A DNA stretch of 27,142 nucleotides from Dinochytrium kinnereticum (GCA_027604005.1 JADGJT010000316.1:303-27444); one strand, 5' to 3'; positions 1 through 9,927 are shown, numbered from the stretch's first letter. Made by a program: numbers and translations. The notes: a model not told the origin generated them from the sequence alone.

Positions 1-1170
1 AGAGCCTTCGGTAAACCCTTCTTTCCCCCCCCCCTCTCCATCTTTTCCACCCCCTTTTTTTAAAAGAGAATCCAAGTTCAGGGTCATCAACATCCTTCTG
101 ATTTATTCATCATCAATCTTTTTTCCGCTTTCGGTATCGGTTTTCTTCTTTCTTTTTTTTTTTTCTTTTCTTTCGTTGTTGTTGTATCCAGAACGGTGAA
201 AGTAGTCAATGGAATATCTGACATTTTTCTTTTCTTTCTTTTCTTTTTCTTTTCTCGTCGTTTTTATCTCTCCTCCCTCTTTCTTTTTAACTCTCTCTTT
301 TTTGTTTTTTTGTTTTTTTTATTTTATTATTATTAATTTCGCACGTTTTTGGTTTGTTTTTTTTCTTTTTTTTTTTTTTTCTTCGCTCACATAAAATAGA
401 TTTGTTGGTTGTTCACATAGAATAGACACCTTCTTTTTATATACACACATCTATACATTGTTGTTTTTTGAAATAGATTGGGTTTAAAATGATGGTTGGA
501 GGTGCTGGCCGTTTGTCGCGTGTTGTTGGGGTTTGATCATACCCGTGTTCGTAGGTTGTTGTTTTTTGTTTGTTTTTGCTTTCCTGGCATTCATATTATT
601 CATCCCTAAAGTCATTTATCTGCCCTTCTTCAATTATTTTTTTTTTTTTTGTTTGCTTTGTTTTTTTTAGCTGACGGTAGGTTTGTAGGGAGGGAGGTTG
701 GGTTAAAGGGGGGGGATTTATACGTGTTTTTGTGTTGTGCGTTTTGGGTTGAGGGGAAAGAAAGGTCGATTTCCCTCTTCTTCTTCTTCTTCTTCTCTTT
801 ATTTTTTTTTTTTCCCCTTTGTTTTTCTTTTTTGTATTGGTGGCTTTTTTCCGCGCTTTTTGGGGGGTGGGGGGGGGGGGGTGGTTTTTTTTTTTGCCTG
901 TTTTTTTTGGGTTTGTTTCCCCCCCCCCCCCCCCCGCCTATCGTTTTTTGGCCAGTACTTTGTCTGTTGGCTTTTTTTCCCCTCCTTTCCTTTTCCAGTG
1001 ACAGTTCACAGCATAGAATAATAATGCCCCCTCTCGCCCCCACCCAACCTTTAAAACCCCCCACCACACAAACAAACAAGCAAACAAACAAAAAAAAAAA
1101 AACACCACACAAGTAGTTAATGGGGGGGAAAAGTATGGCCCCCCCAATAAAGGCGCAGACCATCCCAGCC
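1..1170. other. Non-coding low-complexity T-rich region
   Basis: No convincing gene is visible here. The plus strand is dominated by runs of T and TTC/TTTC, with a 13-G run at 869-881, a 17-C run at 919-935 and a CAAACAAA-type stretch near 1070-1100. The open frames that cross it translate into phenylalanine-, lysine- or proline-only low complexity, as expected from homopolymers and not from a protein. The right end, up to 1274, is 3' UTR of the cytidine deaminase gene. Homopolymer lengths in such DNA are often wrong in assemblies. Confidence 0.75.
1121..1146. repeat. Perfect 8-bp inverted repeat (G7/C7 hairpin)
   Basis: TGGGGGGG at 1121-1128 is complementary to CCCCCCCA at 1139-1146, leaving a 10-nt loop. 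It lies about 130 bp beyond the cytidine deaminase stop and just past that gene's likely poly(A) signal. A role in 3'-end formation is possible but unproven, and homopolymer pairs can also arise by chance in this simple-sequence region. Confidence 0.5.
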
Positions 1171-1173
1171 AGA

Positions 1174-1179
1174 TTTATT
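1174..1179 (-). promoter_or_regulatory. Likely poly(A) signal of the cytidine deaminase gene
   Basis: The minus strand reads AATAAA here, about 95 nt downstream of the deaminase stop codon at 1275-1277. This is the usual hexamer at a plausible distance. The 3' UTR between them carries a long T-run on the minus strand. Confidence 0.5.
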
Positions 1180-1274
1180 GATTAAACTAAAGAGGTCAAT
1201 GTTGCAGCCATAACCCACACACAAAAAAAAAAAAAGGAATAAACCCGCTTGTCGAGCATCCCCTCCAAAGTAAA

Positions 1275-2537
1275 TCACTGAGAGTCCCTGGGAAGCTCAA
1301 GGTCGTCTGGGCCAAAGCTGTCAGGGATGAGCTCGTGGAGCTTGTACAGCTTAAAAGTGCCGTCAGACTTGAAGAGGTAGACCTGGAGAATGTGGTTAGA
1401 CGTTTGGGAAGATTTGAGGTGACCAAAAAAAAAAAGGCGGGGGGAAGGGGATGGAATGTGTTGAGGAAATGAAATGGTGTCGGATTCATAAATTATTGAT
1501 GGAGGAACTTCCCGAGGAACTTGTTTGTTTCTATTATTTTTTTTTATTTTTTTCTTATTTTGGGGGATGGGGGGGTAAGGAGACGGAGAGAAACGAAAGA
1601 AAATGGAACAGAAATGGAGGAAAGAGAAAGTGAGCGTACGTTCAACCCCTTTCCAAACTCCACCATGAACTGACGGCAGAATCCACAAGGAGAAATGAAC
1701 TCATCAACGTCGCTGTCAAAATCAACGGTTTCTGATTAGGCACTTTTTTTTGGCTCATACAAATCTCCAAATGATGTTAAACAAAAGCAGGACTCACGTC
1801 GCGACACCAACGGCAAGGAATTTGCGGTCACCCTCGCTCACAGCCTTGGCAAAGGAGGTTCGCTCTGCACAGATGGCTCCACCTGTGAAGCAATGGTTCC
1901 GTTAGAGTTTCGGAAACATCAACAAGAAAGAAGAAAGAGGTCAGAGTGAAGAAAAGAGGTTTTTGAAGCCGCCTCTTTCCCTCACGTGTTGCTGAAATTG
2001 GGAGAGGGAAGGATTCCAAATGGAAACTAGGATAAATACCGTATGAAGCGTTCTCGACGTTGGCGCCCATCCAAACATTGCCGTTGGTGGAAAGGAGGGC
2101 TGTCAAGCAAAAAAGCATGCAACTGCATCAGAAACTAATTACAAAGTAAAAGGACGCATGCAGAGGGTGGGTGATCATGCAAAGGTAGAAGCCACTCACA
2201 AGCACCGACACGGAACTTGCTGTAAGGAGAGTAAGATCCATTCTTGGCTGTCAGAATGTTTGAAATACAATACGCAAAAGGTCAGAATCATTCTACGAGA
2301 TGATCGCGGGCAGCAGAAAGACGTTTTGGATAATCCGGCTTACCTTCGGAAGCAAGCTTTCCAAGCATAGCTTCCACCTCCGGGGTGAGCTTTCCTGAAT
2401 CCCAAAAGAGAAAGAGTCAGCGATCATGGGTTCACGATGCACATGCTATCAGCCTTTGCATGCAGCCACTGGAGGAACTCACCGGTGGAGAGGATGGACT
2501 TGAGGGTGGCCTCTTCGATCCTGGAGTGGGGTGGCAT
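1275..2537 (-). CDS. CDD: Cytidine deaminase (7 exons, 159 aa)
   Basis: Zinc enzyme of pyrimidine salvage that deaminates cytidine and deoxycytidine to uridine and deoxyuridine in the cytosol. Exons in transcript order: 2537-2483, 2394-2344, 2247-2200, 2099-2040, 1882-1798, 1712-1640, 1382-1275. All six introns are GT-AG, and the 480 coding nt keep frame throughout. Family landmarks are clear: SPYSKFRVGA in exon 3, NVENASYG at the end of exon 4, the catalytic C76-A-E78 motif (E78 is the proton shuttle) and PCGFC with zinc ligands C109 and C112. The three-cysteine zinc site (CAE plus PCxxC) is that of the small homotetrameric deaminases, and 159 aa is normal for that class. The C-terminal LIPDSFGPDDL segment is also typical. 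The start is the ATG 18 codons before the LTPEV segment; a further upstream exon is not excluded. Confidence 0.93.
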
Positions 2538-2838
2538 GTCAGAGAGAGTTTTTTTTTACTGATAAGAAAAATGATCACTTGAACACTTGAACACAATATG
2601 GACCGGTGAAGACATGATTTTCACTTCTCCCTATGAATACTAAACAACCTTCTTTCGACTCGGGACGATTAGCAAATGATCTCTGTTCACACGGCGACTC
2701 TCGCGGTCGCAAAAACAGTGTAATAATATGGAGGTGATTGGGGGTGATGTGGTGAATGGGTGTCGAATTTTCCAGTCTCTATAAAGGAGACGAGACGAAG
2801 AATAGGAATAAAGTAATAAAAAAAAAAACCAACGATGT
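2538..2838. other. Intergenic: deaminase promoter and E1-alpha 3' UTR
   Basis: 301 bp lie between the start of the deaminase gene and the stop of the next gene, both on the minus strand. It must hold the 3' UTR of the dehydrogenase and the promoter of the deaminase. I see no canonical AATAAA on the minus strand and no recognisable promoter motif. An A-rich tract sits at about 2813-2829 on the plus strand. Confidence 0.6.
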
Positions 2839-4710
2839 TTACTTCGCAAAAGGCGAAGCATCGTAATGAGAAGGGTACTCCTTCATGAGTCTCTCAAGCT
2901 CCTCTCTCTGCTCCTTCAAGTTCCACGGCAGCTCATCGTAAACATCAGTGAATAGGTGGGTAAGAGAAGGCTTCTTGAACTTCTCCCCCTTTGCAAAGGC
3001 GGCAAGTACGTCCGACCTGCATTGTTTACGAAGAGCCTGCTCCTCTTCTTCGTTCCACCATCCCTTAGATTCAATGTACTTGCGGAATCGGTTGATCGGG
3101 GAATCTTGTTTCATCCAGTCCGAAACCTCCTTTTTGGATCGGTAGGCAGATGAGTCATCAGAGGTGCTATGGTGCCCAACGCTATGGTGCAGACAAAGGA
3201 ATTATCAAGGAGATGTGGGAGTTAGGAGATTACAAAATATTTAAAATAGAGAGAGCGATTAGAAGGTGGCTACTTACCGGTAGGTAAGGGCTTCAATTAG
3301 GACGGGGCGGCTTTCCTCGATGGCGATGCGACGGGCCTCTTTAGTGGCATTGTACACAGCCTGAGTGCCATTTTTGTTAATATTCTGACAGGGTATTTGC
3401 AAGACATACCAAAGCGTCGTTACCGTCAACACGAATTGTATCCATTCCGTATCCGTGACCGCGGCTGGCTATTCATTTGAATAATAAGGTGCACGATCAG
3501 CATTATTTTCTACTGTGATGATGCTATTTAAGAAAAAAAGATCGTTACCAATGCCATCACCACGGTACTGCTCCCTGGCAGGGGTAGAGATAGCGTAACC
3601 GTTGTTTCGGCTAAAAAGGTGTATTAGAATTAAACCATTTCGTTAAAAAAGTCAAAATATAGAAGGAGGGTTAAAACAAGAGAAAAGCATATGAAAAGAA
3701 GCAATTAAAAACGAAACATCCTCATACCAGAAAAAGATCACAGGTGACTCAGTCGTGGCAGCAATGTTCAAAGCAGCATGGAAATCACCCTCAGAAGCAG
3801 CGCCTTCACCGAAGTAGCAAACAGCGCAAGCATTCTTTCCCTCCCTCTTAAGCGCGTATCCGGCCCCAGCAGCCTGGGGGATCTGAGTACCAAGGGGAGA
3901 CGAGATGGTCTGGAAGTTAAGCTTCTTGGATCCATAGTGAACGGGCATCTGACGACCCTTGCCATAATCAAGTTCGTTACTGTAGCATTGGTTCATGAAT
4001 TCATCAAGGGTGAAACCCCTGTACATGAGAACACCGGCTTCACGGTATTGTCTAGAGACAATAGATCAATGTGGTGTTAAGCATCACAGCAATAAACAAA
4101 AAGTGAGAGGCGATGGTACAGGTTAAAAAAGAGCGTACCCGAATACAACATCATCAAGCGTCAACGCGGCAGCGCTGCCCATGTGGGTCGCCTCCTCGCC
4201 ATAGCTGGTCATGTAAAAAGAGATTCGGCCTTGCCTCTGAGCCTCGTACATTATGACGTCCATCGAGTTCAAGGTCAACATCATCTTGTACATGCGCAGG
4301 AACTCCTCCTTGGACAGCTTATGAAACCAACCAAAGGTCTCAGTACATTATGAAGGCCCGGGAGAGAAAGGCATGCAATCTGTTCAGCCCACCTGCGGTT
4401 CCTCCTTTGCATGAATCACATTTCCCTCCAGATCCAGCACACGGTAGGTAGGAATGGTGGGATAGTTTCTCTGGAACTCGAGGGCTTCGGTGTAGAAAGA
4501 ACCCGACGTTGCGCCGGGGAAGTTAACCTCCCTTTGTAAAGACATGGACGGCTGCGGGGAGCCCGCCGGGGTCGTTGAGGAAGTCATTGCGCGTGCCCGA
4601 AGCAATTGGGGAAGGACGGAGGGGATGACATGCCGCTGGAGCATGGAAGATGGGCTCTTCCGAGGGCATCCCCGTACGGCCGTAAGTCTAGCAGCAAGTG
4701 AGAAGTTCAT
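2839..4710 (-). CDS. BCKDHA: Branched-chain 2-oxoacid dehydrogenase E1 component, alpha subunit (7 exons, 455 aa)
   Basis: Thiamin-diphosphate-dependent decarboxylase subunit of the mitochondrial branched-chain keto acid dehydrogenase complex (leucine, isoleucine and valine breakdown); it pairs with an E1-beta not found here. Exons: 4710-4393, 4317-4139, 4051-3728, 3610-3549, 3468-3410, 3360-3278, 3181-2839; 1368 nt, all GT-AG. The first ~45 residues are rich in R, S and A with almost no acidic residue, as in a matrix-targeting presequence. The ThDP/Mg motif runs from GEGAASEGD (247-255) to CRNNGYAIS (274-282). The loop HHSTSDDS (345-352) carries the active-site histidine and the serine (S347) phosphorylated by BCKDH kinase in the family. 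The C-terminal [10 protein letters not shown] block is also typical. ATG 4710 is the first in frame; an in-frame TAA lies upstream. The exon 7 acceptor is duplicated (see findings). Confidence 0.96.
3166..3190 (-). repeat. 10-bp direct repeat duplicating a 3' splice site
   Basis: GCTATGGTGC occurs at 3166-3175 and again at 3181-3190 (plus-strand reading). On the minus strand each copy supplies ...CCATAG followed by C, so two candidate 3' splice sites lie 15 nt apart at the intron 6 / exon 7 boundary of the E1-alpha gene. The upstream acceptor (exon from 3181) gives the conserved protein. The downstream one (exon from 3166) stays in frame but loses five residues. Confidence 0.85.
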
Positions 4711-4773
4711 GGCAAGTGTTTTTGTCAACTCTATTTTTTTTTTGCTGACGGGATTCAATTATTATTATTATAT

Positions 4774-4779
4774 TTTATT
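4774..4779 (-). promoter_or_regulatory. AATAAA overlapping the stop codon of the double six-helix gene
   Basis: The minus strand reads AATAAA at 4779-4774, sharing two bases with the TAA stop at 4780-4778. Only 67 bp separate that stop from the next gene's ATG at 4710, so the transcript probably ends inside the E1-alpha 5' region or even its coding sequence. Confidence 0.4.
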
Positions 4780-7465
4780 ATTTCTTCAATTCCTCCTGTT
4801 GCCTCTCGGAAGGCCCTGGTTTGTCAGATACTGATGATGCTGGAGCCTTCACGGCAGAGTCCAGCAGCTTTCGAAGAAGAAACAGCCGTCGATGGCTATG
4901 ATCCGCACAGCGTGATATCACAAACGCCGTCAAGAATAGCACGGCGACGTTCATCGACGACACAGCGCTGACCTTTAAGGAGGGTCGCGTCATCTTAACG
5001 ACGATCGGATGGCTCGCAATGGTTACCATCCCAATAACAAAAAACACGCTGCACCTCAGCTTCATCCCCGTGGCTGCGGCAAATAGTACGCTGAAAGTAT
5101 ACGAGAGAAATAGGTTCTTTGTTCCGTCGGTTTGGCGACCTGACCCATTTCTTGAACCTGACTCAGCCATCCGTTCGTCATTTGCAGCATAATTTTCGGC
5201 GACAGTGACAAGATAGAGGAAAGAAACGCAAACAAAGACGATGGCACCAGCAAAGATCCATTGTAAAGTTTCAACTCGAAACCTCCTTGAAAAGGTTAGG
5301 AGAAAGATCACGGCAAAAGGGAGTGAGATCCCTGCTGCCCTGAGTGGGAGGATGACATGAATTCCGGTTCTAGAACATAGACTTAGAGAGCCTTTCTGAG
5401 GATATTCTCTGCAAAATCTATATAAATTCAGCATGATGCTTTGAGATATGGGGTTAACTTACGCGAGCATGTCCAGAAACGGGTATATGATAGCAGTGAG
5501 AAAAAGACTTCCGCTGGTAAATTGGACTGTTTTCAAGAAAGCGGTCTTTTGGGCGGATAAAAACTCGGATTCCATGTCTGAATCAAAGCAGTAAAAAATC
5601 CAGACTTTCAGGCGAACTATTGTGGTAGAGAAAGACGAGAGTCGACAAGAGGTTGGCCTCTAGAGTGTGGAATTTGTTAACATCTTTTTCGAAAAAGGTG
5701 CTTTATATCGAAGAATAGGTAAAAGTTTGAAACTATAAAGAAATCAACACATGGTATCAAAGCGCCCATGTAAGGAGGTGTGAAAATCCTCTCGGACATC
5801 AATGTCGTTCTACCTGGTATAGCCGTTCCAGCAATGCTTGCAATTTTACAGTCATTAGCGCATGTGGCTCGACCGCCAAGTACTTGGACAGTTGAGTGGC
5901 CAAGATAGCACACTGCCTGAGCGACACTTCTGTTTGCCGTGTGGAATATACGGACTGGAATGCACTGTCGAAATTTTTTTAATGAGAGAGGAGAGTCGAC
6001 GTCGGGTGGAATAAACAAAAAGGAAAAAAAACACTCACGAAAATAAATAGGTTAGAAGTACTGTTATAGATGTTGATATCTTATCCGGCATTGAAAGACA
6101 TAGAACGGTGAAACTAAGCGCGTATTGCCCAACATCAGAATAATTGAATCGCCGTCATCTAATCATTACCTCCATAAGGCTATAGTGTTTGCCGCTATCC
6201 AACAAGAGACAAATCGAATTTGCGTCCAACATCCCACGAAATAAATCATTATAATCCAATCTGAGAATGTCACGTTATGCATGGCATGGTAGGATTTACT
6301 TACGTGGACTAATATAAGTTGTCGTGTTGAGTTCCTTGTAAGTGTAGTAATCCGATCCAAACTGAAAGGTTTTAACAAATGTGGTTTGAAGCGAAAGAAT
6401 ATGTACTAACAACAATCAGAATACCAAAAACGACATAAAACGTAAAGACGCAGCGATGAAGGTACTTGTCCACGTAGGATTGAGGTAAAGTTGATAGGAC
6501 AATTAGAGAGACAAGGCCGGACCCAAGACCCCCAATCTGTTTATTGTTATCTTCAGTAAGCTCCTTCCCACTAGTCATTTCCACAGTACCTGAATTGGAA
6601 GGCCTATTATATTGTGAGCGAGGCGAAAACGAGAAGGGGAAGATGAGAATCAATGGTAAGATAACATATATAGAGGAATTAAAGTGCGATGAGGGGGAGG
6701 GGAAACTCGAGCAGTTCTGTCTCTTAATTAAGCGTAAGCAGAGGGAGAGGGCTGTGACAGCTAAGGAGGGAATAGGGAGGAGAAGAGCATTGGAAAGAGA
6801 ATAAGATCATAATAACATAAATCTTACATCGATAGTACACGTCTCTCTCAGACTGATTGGAAATGCTCATCCAGTGGAGGATTACAATCACCAAGACACT
6901 GAGTATCCCAAAAAAACATGATACAATACTGCTTACTCGGCCAGATCGGTTCTGGCCTTGTATGAAACTCGCCTCGACTGCTTCATCCAAGAATTTCAGG
7001 CGATTCAAATCAATCGGATATCCTTGTACAGAGGGTTCATCCCACCCCTCACTTCTTCTGATGGTCCTTGGAATGCCATATATGAACCTTTTGAGACGCG
7101 TCATTAAAGAATCATTAAATGCAAGCAAACCTCACAACGTGCGCAATTATACTTGGACAGAAGTTACGGTGAATGGGAGCTCCCGCACGGTTGTCTTCAG
7201 AGGCATGCACCAGCGGGATGGTCTTGGCAATATTTGCAGCATCATCCTCAAAACCAAAAGCAGGAAGGGAAACATCAGACGAGGACGATTTCACGTTAAG
7301 ACGAGACGAATGCCCGACAGTCTCTTCGCCGTGGATAGAAATATCCATCAAGGCATGGCTGGCGGGCAAGGGAGGAGGAGCATCCAGCACACCTCGCTTA
7401 GAGACGAGAGGCTCTGGACAAACCCGTCTTTCCCCCCTCACGCAGTGAGCCTCACCAAGACGCAT
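4778..7465 (-). CDS. Membrane protein with two tandem six-helix modules, function unknown (10 exons, 647 aa)
   Basis: Exons: 7465-7168, 7130-6828, 6603-6590 (14 nt), 6536-6411, 6361-6304, 6260-6170, 6113-6039, 5964-5814, 5659-5463, 5408-4778; nine GT-AG introns (37-224 nt), 1944 coding nt, all phases agree. A hydrophilic Ser/Pro-rich N-terminus (1-145) precedes two similar halves. Half one starts FLDEAVEASF (146-155), then about six hydrophobic segments (~167-186, 206-222, 234-249, 268-283, 284-303, 310-328) and a polar stretch STRQTEVSLRQ. Half two starts YCFDSDMESEF (395-405), then about six segments (~415-437, 456-476, 487-507 and three more) and SRCADHSHRRLFLLRK. An acidic/aromatic lead-in, six helices and a charged exit helix recall the membrane part of class III adenylyl/guanylyl cyclases. 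The protein ends about 44 residues after the last helix, with no cyclase, kinase or GGDEF domain. Start ATG 7465 is the first in frame after a stop near 7531. Family assignment is tentative; a transporter is the main alternative. Confidence 0.72.
6590..6603 (-). other. 14-nt internal micro-exon of the double six-helix gene
   Basis: This stretch is flanked by AG (acceptor at 6604-6605 on the complementary strand) and GT (donor at 6588-6589). Including it joins exon 2 to exon 4 in frame (…YR-CLPIQ-IGGLG…). Skipping it shifts the frame, and reading through the following 53-nt intron meets a stop. Confidence 0.7.
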
Positions 7466-8163
7466 CCTCACACAGACAGCCGAGTGAGGGCTGGCAGCAG
7501 CTACACACGTCGGCCAACGTCTTCAAGGTTGTGCCGTTTCCCAGAGGTCAAAGAGCCGTTCAACCCAACCCATCCCACCGTTTCCGCCACTTGAGCACTG
7601 GGACAATCACGTAAATCCAGAAATCTGCAGCCAGCGCAAGAGCCAGCGGTTCCTGCATGTGCGACAAGGACACAGTGTGTGTTCAACCGTTCTTCCCTCC
7701 CGGGATTTCCCGATATGCCATGGTGACGGATGCCCCCAAAAAACAAAGAAATGCGCGCAGCTGCTGAATTGTCACCATCTGGTCGAGTCACTCTGGGCTT
7801 CTTGTTACTTTTGCTCTCCCCCAACCCACAACCACAACCACCCTCACCCTCACCCTCACCCTCACCCCACCGCACAACCGCCCCAACACAAGGTGAGGAA
7901 AAACTTCAGTGCTGACTGCAAAGGAGGTGTGATGGGAAGGCAAGATGGTGGTGTGATTGTGCGTCTCTTCAGCTGGGCAGGCGTTCATACGTGTATGGGC
8001 TCCCTAAATATTGCTTCACGGCCCTTTCCACGTCCACGTCTGTCTCTGTCCACTGCGAGACCCTCTCCTTGCCGCCCATTCATTCCTCTATTCCATCAAC
8101 TGCCCGATGCTTTGTCTCATGCATTTTTCCAAAAATATCTCCCTCCCTGCAGGATAGCAAGAC
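7466..8163. promoter_or_regulatory. Divergent intergenic region with shared promoter and likely desaturase 5' UTR intron
   Basis: This 698-bp gap separates two divergent genes and must carry both promoters. Frames open across it (for example around 7501-7875 and 7659-8177) give unstructured, Pro/His- or Gly-rich translations and are not believable genes. A likely 5' UTR intron of the desaturase runs from a GTGAGG donor at 7893 to a TCCCTGCAG acceptor ending at 8154, ten bases before the ATG; RNA data would settle it. A CCCTCA repeat lies just upstream of the donor. I see no clear TATA box. Confidence 0.5.
7841..7868. repeat. Short (CCCTCA)n / (TGAGGG)n array
   Basis: About four tandem CCCTCA units run through 7842-7866, preceded by looser CCACAA-type units and followed by CCCCACCGC. 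On the minus strand this reads TGAGGG, one base from the TTAGGG telomere repeat. It sits in the probable 5' UTR or promoter of the desaturase gene. Confidence 0.8.
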
Positions 8164-9665
8164 ATGGCCGTCGCTAGCGAGAAATTGGATCGTCAGAATG
8201 GTGCTGACCATGAGCTGCGCCAGCGAAAGGCAAATGGTGATGTGTTGAAGGCGAATGGTGTCAAAGCTGGCCCTCCCTCTGATAAATACGCTGCGGAATG
8301 GGAGCCTCCAAAGTTTACCATCAAGGAGATTCGTGATGCCATCCCGCCTGAATGCTTTGTTCGCGACACCTTTAAGTCCTTCACCTACGTGTTCCACGAT
8401 CTTGCTCTTGCCTCTATCCTATTTTACGCCGCTACCCACATTGATACATTACCCATCCCCGCTTGGACCAAGTTCGCGTTTGTCTGGCCACTGTACTGGT
8501 TCCTGCAGGGTGTTGTCTGCACCGGCCTGTGGGTCATTGCTCACGGTATTTTACTTCTCTATTTTTGCTCTACCAATGTGAGTTTGAATTTTTCTCTGAC
8601 CTTAACATCTAGAATGTGGGCACCAGGCCTTCTCGGACTACGCCATCGTGAACAACACTGTTGGCTTCGTTCTGCACTCGGCGCTTCTTGTTCCTTACTT
8701 TTCATGGAAGATCAGCCACTCCAAGCATCACAAGGGAAATGCTTCCATGACGAAGGACCAGGTGTTTGTTCCCAGGACCCGTTCCGCCCTGAAGCTTCCC
8801 CCCCGTGAGGTGAAGGAGCACAGTATCCTTGAGGAGGCCCCCATTGTTGAGCTCTTCGAAATCGTTCGAATGCTCCTCGTGGGATGGCCCGCTTACATTA
8901 TTGCTAATGGTACACAGAATTTTAAGTTGTTATTCTTCGCGTTTGCTTATGCCACAGAACATTCTAACCTCATGATATTATTTAGTCTCTGGACAGAAGT
9001 ATGACGTGTACACTTCCCACTTTCACACTGCCTCGCCCATCTTCGAGCCAAAGCAGGCCTTCCAGGTTATTCTTTCTGATATTGGCATTGCAATCATGAT
9101 AGGAGTCCTTTCCTACTGCACCTCCATCTTCGGGGCGGTCGCTGTTGCCAAATATTACCTTGCGCCTTACTTGTGGGTGAACCTGTGGCTTGTGATGATC
9201 ACTTTTCTCCAGCACACTGATGTGAAGATTCCTCACTTTGCTGATGGAGAGTGGGATTTCATCAAGGGTGCTCTTTCGACCGTCGACAGAGACTATGGTG
9301 TCTTGAACTACTTCCACCACCACATGTAAGTTTTAGTTTTTTTAAACCCACGATCTACCTGCGTAACACTCACCTGACCTGTGTTGCCTTCAGTGCCGAC
9401 ACTCATGTTGCCCATCACCTCTTCTCCACGATGCCTCACTACAACGCTGAGAAGGCCACTGAGGCTCTTAAGGCTAAACTTGGAAAATACTACATCCGTG
9501 ACGACACCAACATCTGGGTTTCACTCTGGAGATCTTACACATCTTGCAAGTTTGTAGAGGACGAAGGTATGCTTGGTCTTTCTTGTGTGTCGCTTTTCTG
9601 CTAGCTGTGGCCCTAACTATACTGATTCTTCCCATCCAGGCCGTGTCCTTTGGTACAAACGTTAG
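8164..9665 (+). CDS. FAD2: Delta-12 (omega-6) type fatty acid desaturase (5 exons, 405 aa)
   Basis: ER membrane di-iron desaturase that most likely places the second double bond in oleoyl lipid to give linoleate, using cytochrome b5 as donor. Exons: 8164-8545, 8613-8909, 8986-9325, 9394-9566, 9640-9665; introns of 67-76 nt, all GT-AG, 1218 nt in frame. The three histidine boxes are complete: HECGH (127-131, split by intron 1), HSKHH (163-167) and HVAHH (344-348). The [15 protein letters not shown] segment near residue 50, the [16 protein letters not shown] run after box 3 and a C-terminus of FVEDEG plus a short basic tail match fungal oleate desaturases. HECGH argues for delta-12; omega-3 relatives often have HDCGH, but regioselectivity cannot be read with certainty. 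Length is normal. It is convergent with the dynein gene. Confidence 0.93.
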
Positions 9666-9927
9666 GAGGCCGCTCTGGCTCCTCCTTGGATCCGTGTTTT
9701 AAATTTTAATCTCATGCCCTTTCCTCCCTTATTTCTGTTTTTCCTTTTTTTTGAAACGTAAATGGCTTGTCGTCCTTCAGTCCTTCTGTTTATGTTTCTC
9801 GTCTGGAATTGTTTTTCTTTTCTTTTCTTTTTTTCACCCGCTTTTTTTGATAGTTTGTGTCCATTCGATACGGTTGTTCTCCATAAAATGAAAATTATAC
9901 TCTTTATGCCCTTCTCTTGTACCAAAG

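Noticed and set aside
209..1163. Several open frames on both strands in the T-rich left end
   Set aside because: Translations are almost pure Phe/Ser or Lys/Pro/Gly low complexity created by homopolymers; no splice signals or conserved motifs link them.
4711..4758. Upstream TTG start for the E1-alpha subunit
   Set aside because: Nuclear genes start at ATG; ATG 4710 is the first in frame, an in-frame stop precedes the TTG, and residues from 4710 look like a mitochondrial presequence.
4778..7465. Equilibrative nucleoside transporter as identity of the double six-helix gene
   Set aside because: A GLGSGLVSLI-type stretch is loosely reminiscent, but the full spliced protein lacks the other transporter signatures and instead shows two repeated six-helix halves with charged lead-in and exit motifs.
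7501..8177. Open frames in the divergent promoter region
   Set aside because: They overlap each other on both strands, have repeat-driven Gly/Glu or Pro/His composition, lack conserved motifs, and are better explained as promoter, 5' UTR and UTR intron.
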